From the NCBI GenBank assembly GCA_014238905.1, contig JABAAE010000005.1, positions 186,001-250,000 of the forward strand: a stretch of 64,000 bases of DNA. Direction: 5' to 3'. Under the pieces are notes generated by a model. That model was not told the DNA's origin, did no database searches, and saw only the letters and a list, made by a program, of their open reading frames with translations. The position numbers and the translations under genes were made by a program. This document shows, piece after piece, positions 46,957 to 57,059 of this stretch (its first letter is position 1; every line of letters begins with the position of its first letter). Source of the stretch: Planctomycetota bacterium (GTDB lineage Bacteria; Planctomycetota; Planctomycetia; Pirellulales; Pirellulaceae).

Positions 46957-48768
46957 ATGCCGGAAATTCCTACCGAACGAATTCGAAACTTCAGCATCAT
47001 TGCCCACATCGATCATGGGAAGAGCACACTTGCAGACCGTTTGTTGGAATACACCGGTACCGTTACCCAACGGGAAATGCAGGAGCAGTTGCTGGATGAT
47101 ATGGATCTTGAGCGAGAACGTGGAATTACGATCAAAGCTCGCAGCGTTTCGATGGATTACCATCACGAGGGAGTTGATTACCAACTGAACCTGATCGACA
47201 CGCCGGGGCACGTCGATTTCCAGTATGAAGTCTCTCGGGCATTGGCGTGCTGCGAGGGGGCATTATTGCTGGTCGATGCATTCCAAGGAGTCGAAGCCCA
47301 AACCGTGGCCAATGCTTATTCCGCGATGGAGCACGAATTGGAAATCATCCCGGTCATTAATAAAATTGACCTCAAACATCAACGCGCCGACGAAGTGGCC
47401 CTCGAAATGGAACAATCGTTGGGCATTGATCCAACCGACGCAGTCCGTTGCAGTGCCAAAACCGGTATAGGAATCGAGGCTTTGGTCGATAAGATTGTCA
47501 AACGAGTCCCCCCACCCGATGGAGACCCGGCGGCAAAGTTGCAAGCGATGGTCTTTGACTCGCATTATGATGAATTCCGAGGAGCCATCACCTATGTTCG
47601 TGTTATGAATGGGACAATTAAAAAAGGCCAGAAGATTTCTTTTCTTCGACTCGGCACCACCCACGAAGTCCTCGAACTGGGACGTTTTACTCCTCGTCAA
47701 AGCCCCTCCAAAACACTGGTCGCCGGACAGGTCGGTTACCTGATTTGTAACATCAAGTCCTTGGATGACGTTAATATTGGGGATACCGTCAGTATCTCCG
47801 GGCCTCACCCCGCTCCACCGTTGCAGGGCTACCAGGAGCCCAAGAGAATGGTCTATTGCGGCCTTTATCCCTCGGACGGGCAGGATTTTTCGGAATTGCG
47901 TGAGGCTCTGTCTAAATTGGCGGTTAACGATCCCAGCTTTGATTTCGAGCCGGAGTCCAGCGACGCATTGGGGTTCGGATTCCGTTGTGGATTCCTCGGA
48001 CTGCTTCACATGGAAATCGTTCAGCAGCGTTTGGAGCAGGAATCCGATATTGACCTGGTTCAAACAGCCCCCAATGTCACCTACGAGATTACCACCAAGT
48101 CGGGACAGGAACTGACTATCCGCAGACCGCAGGAGGTTCCCGATAACGGGGATATCGAAGAATTCCGCCAACCCATTGTGAGAGTGAATCTAATCCAACC
48201 GGAAGACTATGTAGGGCCGGTAATGAAATTATGCCAAGAGCGTCGAGGGCTCCAAAAAAACACTGAATACCTATCCGCCAAACGAGTCATGTTGACCTAT
48301 GATCTGCCACTAGCGGAGGTGATTTATGATCTGCACGACAAGATTAAATCAGTCACGCGGGGGTATGGCACAATGGATTACGAATTGGTGGGATATTTTC
48401 CAGCGGATCTGGCCCGTGTGGACATGCTCGTCAATGGCAATCGGGTGGATGCTTTATCCATTATTTGCAATCGGGGAGACGCGGACCGCCGAGGCCGTGC
48501 GGTTGTTAAAAAGCTGAAAACCGAAATTGATCGACACATGTTTGAAATAGCGGTTCAAGCGGCAATCGGAAGCCGTGTGATAGCAAGGGAAACCGTCAAG
48601 GCGATGCGAAAAAACGTGACGGCAAAATGTTATGGCGGTGACATCTCCCGCAAAAAAAAGCTGTGGGCAAAACAAAAAGAGGGCAAAAAAAGAATGAAGT
48701 CGATCGGATCGGTGGACATACCACAAAAAGCCTTCATGGCAATTTTAACCACAGGGGACGAGGGTTAA
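46957..48768 (+). CDS. lepA: Elongation factor 4 (LepA)
   Basis: 603 residues, the usual length. The GTPase domain shows AHIDHGKSTL (17-26), RGITIKA, DTPGHVDF and NKIDL. Domains II and III follow, and the C-terminal lysine-rich end includes KKKLWAKQKEGKKRMK, specific to LepA. It binds ribosomes and affects back-translocation or initiation. tmk begins 20 bases downstream, probably in one transcript. Confidence 0.97.
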   Translation: MPEIPTERIRNFSIIAHIDHGKSTLADRLLEYTGTVTQREMQEQLLDDMDLERERGITIKARSVSMDYHHEGVDYQLNLIDTPGHVDFQYEVSRALACCEGALLLVDAFQGVEAQTVANAYSAMEHELEIIPVINKIDLKHQRADEVALEMEQSLGIDPTDAVRCSAKTGIGIEALVDKIVKRVPPPDGDPAAKLQAMVFDSHYDEFRGAITYVRVMNGTIKKGQKISFLRLGTTHEVLELGRFTPRQSPSKTLVAGQVGYLICNIKSLDDVNIGDTVSISGPHPAPPLQGYQEPKRMVYCGLYPSDGQDFSELREALSKLAVNDPSFDFEPESSDALGFGFRCGFLGLLHMEIVQQRLEQESDIDLVQTAPNVTYEITTKSGQELTIRRPQEVPDNGDIEEFRQPIVRVNLIQPEDYVGPVMKLCQERRGLQKNTEYLSAKRVMLTYDLPLAEVIYDLHDKIKSVTRGYGTMDYELVGYFPADLARVDMLVNGNRVDALSIICNRGDADRRGRAVVKKLKTEIDRHMFEIAVQAAIGSRVIARETVKAMRKNVTAKCYGGDISRKKKLWAKQKEGKKRMKSIGSVDIPQKAFMAILTTGDEG

Positions 48769-48788
48769 CCCTCGCGTTAGAGTATTCA

Positions 48789-49412
48789 ATGTTTTTTTCT
48801 TTTGATGGAATCGATGGTTCCGGGAAATCCACTCAAATGGATCTCTTTTGCCAATGGTTGATCGACGACCACCGGCGGGAAGTCATTCGCTGCCGCGAAC
48901 CGGGTGGAACCCCGTTAGGCGAAAAAGTCCGAGACATCCTTCTTAATCAAAAAAACATTCAACTGGAGATGGAAACAGAAATGTTGCTGTTCATGGCCAG
49001 TCGTGCGCAATTAGTCCGTGAGGTGATCCGTCCTGCCTTAAATAAAGGTAAAGTAGTCGTTTGTGATCGGTTCCTTTTGGCCAGTGTGGTTTACCAAGGC
49101 CATGCCGGAGGAATTTCTCCCCAAGTAATTCGGGAAGTTGGAAAAATTGCGACCGGTAACACTCACCCCGATATGACGTTTGTATTCCATCTTGATCCCG
49201 CGGTTGCCGCCACGCGGGTGGGAGATGCTACCGATCGAATCGAATCTCGTGATGAAGAATTCCTGCAAAAGGTAGACGCAGGATTTCGCCAAGAGGTCCA
49301 GCAGGGGGGTGCAGCGATGAAATCGATAGACGGTGCTGACTCAATTGATTCCATCCAGCGTCAGATCCAGTCGACAACCGAAGCCCTTTTTGAGAAAGTC
49401 CGGAATCACTAA
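48789..49412 (+). CDS. tmk: Thymidylate kinase
   Basis: 207 residues from ATG 48789; the longer frame from 48663 overlaps lepA and is not needed. Walker A GIDGSGKST (6-14), REPGGTPLGEKVR, and DRFLLASVVYQG are the nucleotide and dTMP-binding motifs. It phosphorylates dTMP to dTDP for DNA synthesis in the cytoplasm. The middle DR segment has F instead of the common Y. holB, its usual neighbour, is about 5 kb away on the other strand. Confidence 0.95.
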   Translation: MFFSFDGIDGSGKSTQMDLFCQWLIDDHRREVIRCREPGGTPLGEKVRDILLNQKNIQLEMETEMLLFMASRAQLVREVIRPALNKGKVVVCDRFLLASVVYQGHAGGISPQVIREVGKIATGNTHPDMTFVFHLDPAVAATRVGDATDRIESRDEEFLQKVDAGFRQEVQQGGAAMKSIDGADSIDSIQRQIQSTTEALFEKVRNH

Positions 49413-49757
49413 GGTCAGCCATCAACATAAAAAGTGGGCAAAAACGGTTTGACTTTGACCCTAATTCGGGTCCACACTTACCCCATGTTAAAATGAAGCT
49501 TCGCTGTTCAACCGAGTGAAGGGAAATCGACCGGCCTCCGATAAACAAACCATAGGATAAGGGAATCCAACCAGTCTGATGCCCTTGCAGAGATCGCTAT
49601 GGTCCTTACATCGCAACCCAATTGCCAGTTCGTTATAGTGTCCTCTCCCCATCATGAGGCGTTCCAGGACCTGAGTTCAACTTTGAAATCTCGGTTTTCA
49701 TTGAATTGCCAAGTTTGCAGAGGTTTGCCAAATAGAAATTTCTCCTAAACTGGATAT
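49413..49757. other. 345-bp spacer without a supported gene
   Basis: It lies between tmk and the DUF58 gene. A GACCC/GGGTC hairpin (about 49457-49472) follows the tmk stop at a short distance and may end that transcript. The end (about 49720-49757) must contain the DUF58 ribosome site. No MoxR fragment was seen. Confidence 0.4.
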
Positions 49758-50651
49758 ATGGCTGCTGATACCTACCTGAAACCAGAAGTAATCAACCAGA
49801 TCAAGCGGCTTGATTTGCGCGCTCAGTTTGTGGTGCGCGGCTTCATGCAAGGTCTTCACAGCAGCCCTTACCAGGGATTTTCGGTCGAATTCAGTGAGCA
49901 CCGAAAATATACCCCGGGAGATGACCCCGCAGATATCGACTGGCAGGCCTACGCGAAAACAGACAAATACTACGTCAAAAAATTTGAAGCCGAAACCAAT
50001 ATCACCGGCTTTCTCATGATGGATCTCAGTGAATCGATGGGATATTCTTATCGTCAGTCGATGAATAAATTCGACTATTCAATCTGTCTGGCGGCCTCGC
50101 TTGCCTACCTGATGATTGGGCAGCAGGACCCTGTGGGGCTGATTACGTTCGACCAAAAAATTCGCGAGAGCTTACCTCCAAAATCGAAACGGTCTCAACT
50201 TGGCAATTTGCTTTCACTGTTATCGCAATTGAAACCAACTGGCACCACCGACGTTGCCAATTCGATTCATCAGCTTTCAGTCATGTTGAAACAAAAGAGC
50301 CTGATCATGATTTTTTCTGATTTGCTCGTCGAACCTACTCCGGTTTTGGATTCTCTTTTGCATTTGCGACATCATGGAAATGATGTGATCCTTTTTCATG
50401 TGCTTGACGAAGCCGAAGTCGTTTTTCCGTTTGACGGAATGTGTCGGTTGGAAAACCCGGAAAACAAGGAATTCCTCCATGTCGATGCTGTTGGTTTTCG
50501 AAAAGATTACGTCGCAGAAGTAGAATCTTTCCGCAATACATACCGAGAGTTCTGCTTTAAATCGGGCGTTGATTACGTCCCTCTCGATACCAGCATGCCC
50601 TTTGATCAGGCTTTGTTGCAGTATCTTCTCAAGCGTCGTTTACGGGGTTAA
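49758..50651 (+). CDS. DUF58 domain protein
   Basis: 297 residues. RKYTPGDDPADIDWQAYAKT is the DUF58 signature, and a VWA-like fold follows with MMDLSESMGYS, a partial metal-site strand. It typically works with a MoxR AAA-ATPase and BatA-type proteins in envelope or metallo-enzyme assembly. A BatA-like gene follows immediately, separated by one base. No MoxR ATPase is seen upstream in this window. Confidence 0.92.
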   Translation: MAADTYLKPEVINQIKRLDLRAQFVVRGFMQGLHSSPYQGFSVEFSEHRKYTPGDDPADIDWQAYAKTDKYYVKKFEAETNITGFLMMDLSESMGYSYRQSMNKFDYSICLAASLAYLMIGQQDPVGLITFDQKIRESLPPKSKRSQLGNLLSLLSQLKPTGTTDVANSIHQLSVMLKQKSLIMIFSDLLVEPTPVLDSLLHLRHHGNDVILFHVLDEAEVVFPFDGMCRLENPENKEFLHVDAVGFRKDYVAEVESFRNTYREFCFKSGVDYVPLDTSMPFDQALLQYLLKRRLRG

Positions 50652-50652
50652 C

Positions 50653-53112
50653 GTGGCATTCGCAAATCCTGCTTTATTGATCGCTGGAATGGGAATGCTA
50701 TTGGTCCCCATCATTGTCCATTTGATCAAGCAACAAAAACCGCGACATCTCATTTTTCCGGCATTACAGTTCGTCCAAGAGCGAATCCAATCTAATCAAA
50801 GCCGGCTTCGATTTCGGCATTGGCTTTTACTGCTGATGAGGTGTTTGGGGATATTCTTGATTGCGGCTTCGTTTGCCCAGCCGAGTTCGTCTAGCAGCAC
50901 TTTTGGGACCTGGTTGATTTTGGGAGCGCTTGGATTGTTAGCGATTTTGCTGCTATTTGTCCTTTTATCAACGCTGGTGCTTTTTCGACCGATCAACATA
51001 CTTTTTTTTGCGATCGTCTGTACATTATTTGCCTCGGTGGCAATTTCCATTGGGATTATTTTTTTTCGTTCCTTTGACGAAGAGGGCGAGGCGATGATTG
51101 GCAGCGATCAAGCGCCCGTCTCCGCCGTTCTTCTGATAGACAACTCCCCTAGAATGCAGTTCGAGATGGCAGGGCAAGGTGAGGGGGATGAAGTCAATCA
51201 GTCGCAATCACGCTTGGACGCGTCGCGGACGACAGCAGAATGGTTGGTGCGTCAACTCCCCGATGGTAGCAACGTCTCCATCGTGGATGCTTCGGCGAAT
51301 GAACCTTTTTTCTGTGTTGACAAAGCGGCGGCCATCAAACGGATTTCCGCGCTGACTATTAAATACTTAACGCTTCCAATACCTGAACGCTTGGAAAACA
51401 TACTTCGTTTCCTCGAGCAAGATTCCGAACTCGGGAGCCTGGAGCCTGATCAAGGATTGCCTCGTGAAATCTATATTTTCTCAGATTTGTCGGTGGAAAG
51501 TTGGCGTTCCAAACGCCGCAAAGAGGTTCAGCTTAAACTAGCTGACCGTGCGGAAACCTCGGTCTATCTGATTGACGTTGGAGTGGCAGAGGCGGCCAAT
51601 TACCGACTCGACGACTTGGAACTATTGACTGACGCCATCTCCGTAGGTGGATCGGCCGATATTGTGGCCAGGGTGATCCGACAAGGGCCACCAGGTGAAC
51701 GCCCCGTTGAACTGATTATCGATAAAATTGATCCTCGGCGGCCAAGTCGACGCGACGGCGTTACGCTGGAACCAGAACAACGTCTTCTGCGGTCGGCGGC
51801 AGTTACCTTGGAGGAAAATGGATCACAGGAACTCTCTTTTTCAGTTCAAGGATTGCCACGGGGAATTCATCATGGCGTTGTTCGATTGCGAGGTGGTGAT
51901 GCATTGGAAGTCGACAATCAACGCTATTTCACCCTCGCTGTGCGGGACCCCTGGTCGGTCTTATTAGTCCGCCCGAAAAAGAGGGATGAAATCGACTCCG
52001 AGGTAGCCGATCGGATCATTAACGCTGTCTTATCCCCCGAAGATCTCGTGGAGGCAGGTCAGGCAGAATATCAGTGCAAAACCATTGACCAGGAAAAGCT
52101 ACTGGAAGAGAACCTGTCGAGTTATTCAGCCATCTTTCTTCTAGACCCTCGCCCTCTGGACTCCCGGAGATGGAAGACCTTGGCTAGATTCGCACAAAAC
52201 GGAGGCGGGGTCGCGGTTTTCCTGGGTGAAAATTCCAAAAACGGATTGTCGGCAGAGGAGTCATTTTTGTCCGAGGCAGCGCTCTCTGTCTTGGGCGGTC
52301 GTCTGGGCGAAATTTGGACTCCGCCTGAAACCTGGTTCTCCAATCCCGACTACAACCATCCGATTTTTTCGAGATTTAAGCGATTCGAAACCGAAAACCT
52401 GTGGAGAGATTTTCCGGTTTACCAGCACTGGGGTCTCCTGCCCTTGGAGTCTGGTAAATCCGAGATTCAAACCATTCTTGGCTACTCAAATCAACAGGCT
52501 GCCATTGTCGATCGTCGACTGGGCTCGGGGACCGTTCTAACGGTCACCACGCCGTTTACCGAACCGGGGACTCTTACGGGCAGAATTCGCTGGAACGACG
52601 TCACCACAGGAGAGTGGTGGCCGACCGCACTTTTGATTGATCAAATCGCAGAATATCTCGTCTCCTCTGAAAAAAACCAACTCAATTACAATGTGGGCGA
52701 CAATGTTAGTCTGGTAGATCGCGATAACCAAGACAACCGAGACGTCCTTCTTTATACACCCAGGAATGAAGAACCCACCGAATTGCGATTTCAGGAGGAG
52801 CAATTACGGTATCGGTTTACCGAGACCCCCGGCAACTACCGAATGAAGACGATCGGAAAAGGGGGAGGGAGACGTGGGTTCAGTGTCAATTTAGAGAGTC
52901 GTCAAACAGACCTTTCCCGAGTTTCAGAAATGACCTTGGATGAGACCCTGGGAAAGGGGCGATTTAAATTGGCCAAAACCAAAAAAGAAATTGTTCGTGA
53001 GCAAGGCTATCGGCGGGAGGGAAAAAAGTTTTTCTCTTTCTTGTTGACGCTTTTCGCGATTGTTGTTTTGTTAGAGTTCTTGATGTCCAACCGCTTCTAT
53101 CGCAAGGTGTGA
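50653..53112 (+). CDS. BatA-like membrane protein with VWA-type domain
   Basis: 819 residues from GTG 50653, chosen because the start MAFANPALLIAG and following HLIKQQKPRHLIFPAL match the BatA N-terminal domain, and because the DUF58 stop is at 50651. Membrane helices occur near 6-25, 57-76 and two more near 85-140. A VWA-like domain follows (about 150-330, VLLIDNSPRMQ), then a large soluble region and a last helix near 795-812. Bat proteins were linked to aerotolerance in Bacteroides. Operon with DUF58. Confidence 0.88.
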   Translation: MAFANPALLIAGMGMLLVPIIVHLIKQQKPRHLIFPALQFVQERIQSNQSRLRFRHWLLLLMRCLGIFLIAASFAQPSSSSSTFGTWLILGALGLLAILLLFVLLSTLVLFRPINILFFAIVCTLFASVAISIGIIFFRSFDEEGEAMIGSDQAPVSAVLLIDNSPRMQFEMAGQGEGDEVNQSQSRLDASRTTAEWLVRQLPDGSNVSIVDASANEPFFCVDKAAAIKRISALTIKYLTLPIPERLENILRFLEQDSELGSLEPDQGLPREIYIFSDLSVESWRSKRRKEVQLKLADRAETSVYLIDVGVAEAANYRLDDLELLTDAISVGGSADIVARVIRQGPPGERPVELIIDKIDPRRPSRRDGVTLEPEQRLLRSAAVTLEENGSQELSFSVQGLPRGIHHGVVRLRGGDALEVDNQRYFTLAVRDPWSVLLVRPKKRDEIDSEVADRIINAVLSPEDLVEAGQAEYQCKTIDQEKLLEENLSSYSAIFLLDPRPLDSRRWKTLARFAQNGGGVAVFLGENSKNGLSAEESFLSEAALSVLGGRLGEIWTPPETWFSNPDYNHPIFSRFKRFETENLWRDFPVYQHWGLLPLESGKSEIQTILGYSNQQAAIVDRRLGSGTVLTVTTPFTEPGTLTGRIRWNDVTTGEWWPTALLIDQIAEYLVSSEKNQLNYNVGDNVSLVDRDNQDNRDVLLYTPRNEEPTELRFQEEQLRYRFTETPGNYRMKTIGKGGGRRGFSVNLESRQTDLSRVSEMTLDETLGKGRFKLAKTKKEIVREQGYRREGKKFFSFLLTLFAIVVLLEFLMSNRFYRKV

Positions 53113-53152
53113 TAAAACCCTACCGTCTAACGATTGAGCTAACAGATCAACA

Positions 53153-53869
53153 ATGCAAAAGTCAATTCTGACCTTGTCCAAGTTGAAAAAAGCTTCCGAC
53201 ACGGTCATTCTGGAAAATCAACTCGGTTCCGGCGCACCTTTATTGCCGACAAAAGGCTCTTCTCCCAACCACCTCCAGCAGATCCCCAGCTCTTTGCTGG
53301 CCTCCTCCACCCAGCGGGTGGCCAAAGACCTGATCGGGCTTTACCTCGTCCGTTACACCACCCCTGGAACGATGATCAGTCGAATTGTGGAAACAGAGGC
53401 CTATCTTTGGAAAAACGATACAGCTTGCCACGCCGCCAAGGGGCGAACAACGCGTAATGCAGCGATGTTTTCAGCAGCCGGAACAATCTACGTCTATTCA
53501 ATCCATCACCATCACTGTTTCAATATTGTGACGGGCAAAGAAGGGCAGGGCAGCGCTGTTTTGATTCGAGCAGCAGAACCGCTTCAAGGAATCGAGTTGA
53601 TGAAACAAAACCGCCCCAAAATAAAAACAGAAGACCTGCTTCGAGGACCGGGCAAGCTCTGTCAAACGCTGAACATCGACAAAAAAATTAATGGGGCAGC
53701 CTTGGGGACGAAATCAGGCATTCAAATAGTCTTCGGGGACGGTCTGCGAAAAAACGAACAGATCAAGACTTCCCAGCGAATTGGGGTCACCTCTGCAGAA
53801 GAACTTCTCTTGCGATTTGTAGTTCGAGGATCACCTTATGCCAGTGGGACCAAAAAGATCAATCGGTAA
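53153..53869 (+). CDS. Methylpurine-DNA glycosylase (AAG/MPG family)
   Basis: 238 residues. The family motif RIVETEAYLW carries the catalytic glutamate (about 80), followed by CHAAKGRTTRNAAMF and YVYSIHHHHCFNIV. It removes alkylated or deaminated purines. The strand that usually reads YVYxIYGMHHCxN is one residue shorter and has four histidines in place of YGMH, a departure close to the base-intercalating tyrosine. An N-terminal extension of about 50 residues precedes the domain. It follows the BatA gene by 40 bases. Confidence 0.85.
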   Translation: MQKSILTLSKLKKASDTVILENQLGSGAPLLPTKGSSPNHLQQIPSSLLASSTQRVAKDLIGLYLVRYTTPGTMISRIVETEAYLWKNDTACHAAKGRTTRNAAMFSAAGTIYVYSIHHHHCFNIVTGKEGQGSAVLIRAAEPLQGIELMKQNRPKIKTEDLLRGPGKLCQTLNIDKKINGAALGTKSGIQIVFGDGLRKNEQIKTSQRIGVTSAEELLLRFVVRGSPYASGTKKINR

Positions 53870-53939
53870 GAAGCAGCCATTAAACCAGATCAACATAACC
53901 GCTCCCTTTGCGGCCCTTGCAGTTTTTCCACAACGGAAT

Positions 53940-55079
53940 TTAAACTGCGCCGACTTGCTTGATCTCATGATAACCAATCTCACCACGGGAAAGTTTCCCT
54001 AAATCACTCAACCAGCATTCGATTAAGTTCGACAGATTGGCATTGGCGTTCAAGTGCCGATGAACGTCGAGACATCGGTCAATACAGTCCGCAACCATGT
54101 CAATATCGGTATCCCAATCCGCCACGACCTTTTCCACCGCCGACATCAATAACCGATCGCCACCCATATCAATCTCCGAACCGACCAATCGAAGTCCAAC
54201 GGAGCGATAGAACTCGATCGCAAAATCCACCAACTGCCTTGCCCGTTGCCTGCGAACTGGATTTTCTTTACCCGCTTGGTCAACGCAATCCGACAACTTC
54301 TTCACGAAGCCGCCTGCGGTGATGTCCCTGGAAGCGAGCTGATTGAAAAAAGACTCTCGAAATTCTACCAAATCCCTGCTTTGGTATTGCTGAAGAATAG
54401 TTAACGAACCATTCGACCGCGTCGCAATCTCTTCGATGGGAGCCAACAACGATTCCCCGGGAAACCTTTGCAAAACCAGCTTCACTTGGTCGATCGCCAA
54501 TGCCTTGAAATGAACCAATTGGGAGCGGGATCGAATCGTTGGTAATTGGCCCTGTTCGATTTTTCCAATAATAATAATGACGGCCCTGGCTGGCGGTTCT
54601 TCCAAGGTTTTCAGAAGGCAATTAGCACACTCGTGGTTAAGAGAATCACCGTCATCGATAATCGCAATTTTTCGTTTACCGAGCGAGGGTGAACGAGAAA
54701 TATCATGCACCATACCTTCTTTATTTCGGCGATCATCTTTCCCGATAAACTGCTCAATTAAAAGACTGTTTCTGTTTTCACGCCTTTTTACATATTTAAA
54801 ATCTGGATGCTGATTCAGGTCTAAATCGACATCTTTAACACGTTTCGATTCCTCGGAGATTCCCGCATCAAACAACTTGCAGGATTCACATTCAGAGCAG
54901 GCTTCCAGCGGATCTTTCAAATCACCCTGACAAAGCAGGCTTTTCGCCAATGCCATGGCAAACGTTTGCTTGCCAACACCCTCTGGGCCTAGAAACAAGA
55001 ATGTGCTTGGCAAACGATCCCGACGGATCGCAGTCCGGAATCTGTCCTTGATTTCATCATGTCCAATCACCGCTTCCAT
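53940..55079 (-). CDS. holB: DNA polymerase III delta-prime subunit (clamp loader)
   Basis: 379 residues. Walker A is GPEGVGKQ (31-38) and a zinc-type knuckle CSECESC follows. IIDDGDSLNHECANCLLKTLEEPP is Walker B and sensor-1 region typical of delta-prime. The SRC motif of the family reads SRS here, keeping the arginine finger but not the cysteine. It is part of the clamp loader loading the beta clamp. Convergent with the glycosylase gene. Confidence 0.9.
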   Translation of the reverse strand: MEAVIGHDEIKDRFRTAIRRDRLPSTFLFLGPEGVGKQTFAMALAKSLLCQGDLKDPLEACSECESCKLFDAGISEESKRVKDVDLDLNQHPDFKYVKRRENRNSLLIEQFIGKDDRRNKEGMVHDISRSPSLGKRKIAIIDDGDSLNHECANCLLKTLEEPPARAVIIIIGKIEQGQLPTIRSRSQLVHFKALAIDQVKLVLQRFPGESLLAPIEEIATRSNGSLTILQQYQSRDLVEFRESFFNQLASRDITAGGFVKKLSDCVDQAGKENPVRRQRARQLVDFAIEFYRSVGLRLVGSEIDMGGDRLLMSAVEKVVADWDTDIDMVADCIDRCLDVHRHLNANANLSNLIECWLSDLGKLSRGEIGYHEIKQVGAV

Positions 55080-55254
55080 GGGTTTATTTCCAGATTTTAA
55101 AAACCGCCAGAGTATTCAACTGCAATGCGTTCAGCCAACCCGTTGGATGTTAAACAGGCGTCTCTTGGAGAGATCTTAATCTGGCATTGAGCGGGGCAAG
55201 TCTTTCAAAACCAGAAACTAACGTTCCCATATTTTCATCAACCGGTTGGACCGT

Positions 55255-56808
55255 CTATTTACCATCACTCGGTTCCAGCATGCTCTCAACCCGCTCCACA
55301 TCTGCGGATGTAAAACGTTGAATCGATCCGTCATACAGACTGGCCAGCATGACTTCTCCTTCTTTTAACGCACGAAGTTGTCGCAGAACCTCTGCGGGTG
55401 CCACCGAAGTCGGCTGGGTCCAAGGGCTCATACTTTCCTTACGATTCTGAATAAGACAGATGGTACGAGAGGTGCCATCTGTAATATCCCGGAACGCCTG
55501 GGGGACGTTACTAGCTCTTACCCAGCTAATCCTTCCTCCGGTGTTCAGCGGTTTGGAAAGGACCATTTCCTGCTGTGCAAGAGGCGCGTTTTTCGGCTGA
55601 TTAAAACTCTGTTCGAGGTCAAATTGGTTGAATAACACCGCCTCTTCGACGTACGGTAGAATATAAACCATCCAGCTCAAGCCAGACTTGGCGTCCTCGC
55701 TTTGGGCATGCTTTTTGAATGGAAATCCCCGGTTAACATCATGATAGTTGTGAAGCCCAATCATGGCTTGTTTAAAAGTGTTCATGTCGGACGTTTGTTT
55801 AGCAGTCACCACCGTTTGTTCCATCATTTTCGCCAACTCTTTTTCAAAGCCTGCCGGCTTTTTGAGTTCGACATAAGCTTGCGGCCCCTCAACCCCAGTA
55901 CGAATGCCTTCAATCAACGTGGTTACAACGCCTGGAAATCCCTCTTGCGAAGCAGCGTCAATCACACCTTTGCCCAGTCCGACCAGAGCGTCTAGTTTCA
56001 GCTTGATCGATGCACCTTCTTTTTCATCATGTCCGTTGACATTGATTCGCAGCATAACCTCCGCTGTAGGGTCTGAGCTAATGGCCAAACTGGAGACCTC
56101 CTTAATCAAGGAGACATAGGGCTTCGTCATGAAATCGGCAGTTGCATTGGCCATCTCATGAAGCTGATCCAGCATTTCTCGTTCGCAGTCCATGTCGATT
56201 GCGATTCGAATCGGCTGTCTGGAAAGTTTTCCGTAGGCGGAAGCGAGTCCTTTCGAAGCAAACTGATTTGAATTGCTTGTCATATAGGCCGTGGACGCAA
56301 TCACCATCCCATTTGGATAAAATTCCATTAAGGTACCGGGAGGGAAACCTTCGACCGGCGAGGGTTGGACACAGGATTTATTATTGACATCGACCTTAAC
56401 TCCTCCCTTGGCGATCACACCGTTTTTGACTCTTTCAGTCGTCGCCGGATCCTCAAAGCCAATGTAAACGTAAAAATTCATGGATTCAACAGCCTCAGGT
56501 TCCATCCCTTTTGGCGCGGCGATCAGGGCGGAAACCTTGGAGACCTCACTGGCGGAAAACGGCCCTGGTATGTCCTCATCTGAAATCATTGCCGTCAATG
56601 GCTTTAAGGAAGAATTTGCCATCAATTCAGCAACGTCAATATTTATCGCAATCGCCGCTTTTAACGCCGCCGGCACGTCCTGGTCTTCCTGGATTTGTGA
56701 ATGGGCAACACTGGCATAACCCAGACTGAAAACGAGCCCTATACAAATTGAAATCAAATGTTTGTTTTGGTCGGTCATGTTCTGTTTCATCGTATGAGGA
56801 GTTTGCAT
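55255..56808 (-). CDS. Secreted protein with C-terminal DUF1559 domain
   Basis: 517 residues with a signal peptide (to about 38, VAHSQ). Residues 40-310 form an unrecognised domain. The C-terminal third has FKQAMIGLHNYHDVNRGFP, MVYILPYVEEAVLFNQFD, ITDGTSRTICLI and ASLYDGSIQRF, the DUF1559 signature. No prepilin-type methylation site precedes it, unlike most DUF1559 proteins, so the domain is used here in a soluble exported protein. Compare the broken DUF1559 gene at 25454. Confidence 0.85.
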   Translation of the reverse strand: MQTPHTMKQNMTDQNKHLISICIGLVFSLGYASVAHSQIQEDQDVPAALKAAIAINIDVAELMANSSLKPLTAMISDEDIPGPFSASEVSKVSALIAAPKGMEPEAVESMNFYVYIGFEDPATTERVKNGVIAKGGVKVDVNNKSCVQPSPVEGFPPGTLMEFYPNGMVIASTAYMTSNSNQFASKGLASAYGKLSRQPIRIAIDMDCEREMLDQLHEMANATADFMTKPYVSLIKEVSSLAISSDPTAEVMLRINVNGHDEKEGASIKLKLDALVGLGKGVIDAASQEGFPGVVTTLIEGIRTGVEGPQAYVELKKPAGFEKELAKMMEQTVVTAKQTSDMNTFKQAMIGLHNYHDVNRGFPFKKHAQSEDAKSGLSWMVYILPYVEEAVLFNQFDLEQSFNQPKNAPLAQQEMVLSKPLNTGGRISWVRASNVPQAFRDITDGTSRTICLIQNRKESMSPWTQPTSVAPAEVLRQLRALKEGEVMLASLYDGSIQRFTSADVERVESMLEPSDGK

Positions 56809-57059
56809 CTTTTATTTTGTATTAAATTAGGGATATCACTAAATGGATCGCACCTTCTCGGCGGTCAAAACCAATTCAAAAAAAAGCAATGTCGGTAGTC
56901 CAAACGCCTCCGGTATTCTAGTTGAATCTTCCGTTGCTTTCATCCTCCTACAATATTTTTCTGACGTAATCGATGACTATCTGATCGAAGCGTTTTCCCG
57001 TATAAAAGGGCTTCGGTCAACGTCTAAAGCGATACCACTTCTATCCACTGGGGAATTCC

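Noticed and set aside
47263..48171. 302-codon minus-strand frame
   Set aside because: Long, but exactly antisense to lepA, whose product is unambiguous; frame openness follows from lepA codon usage.
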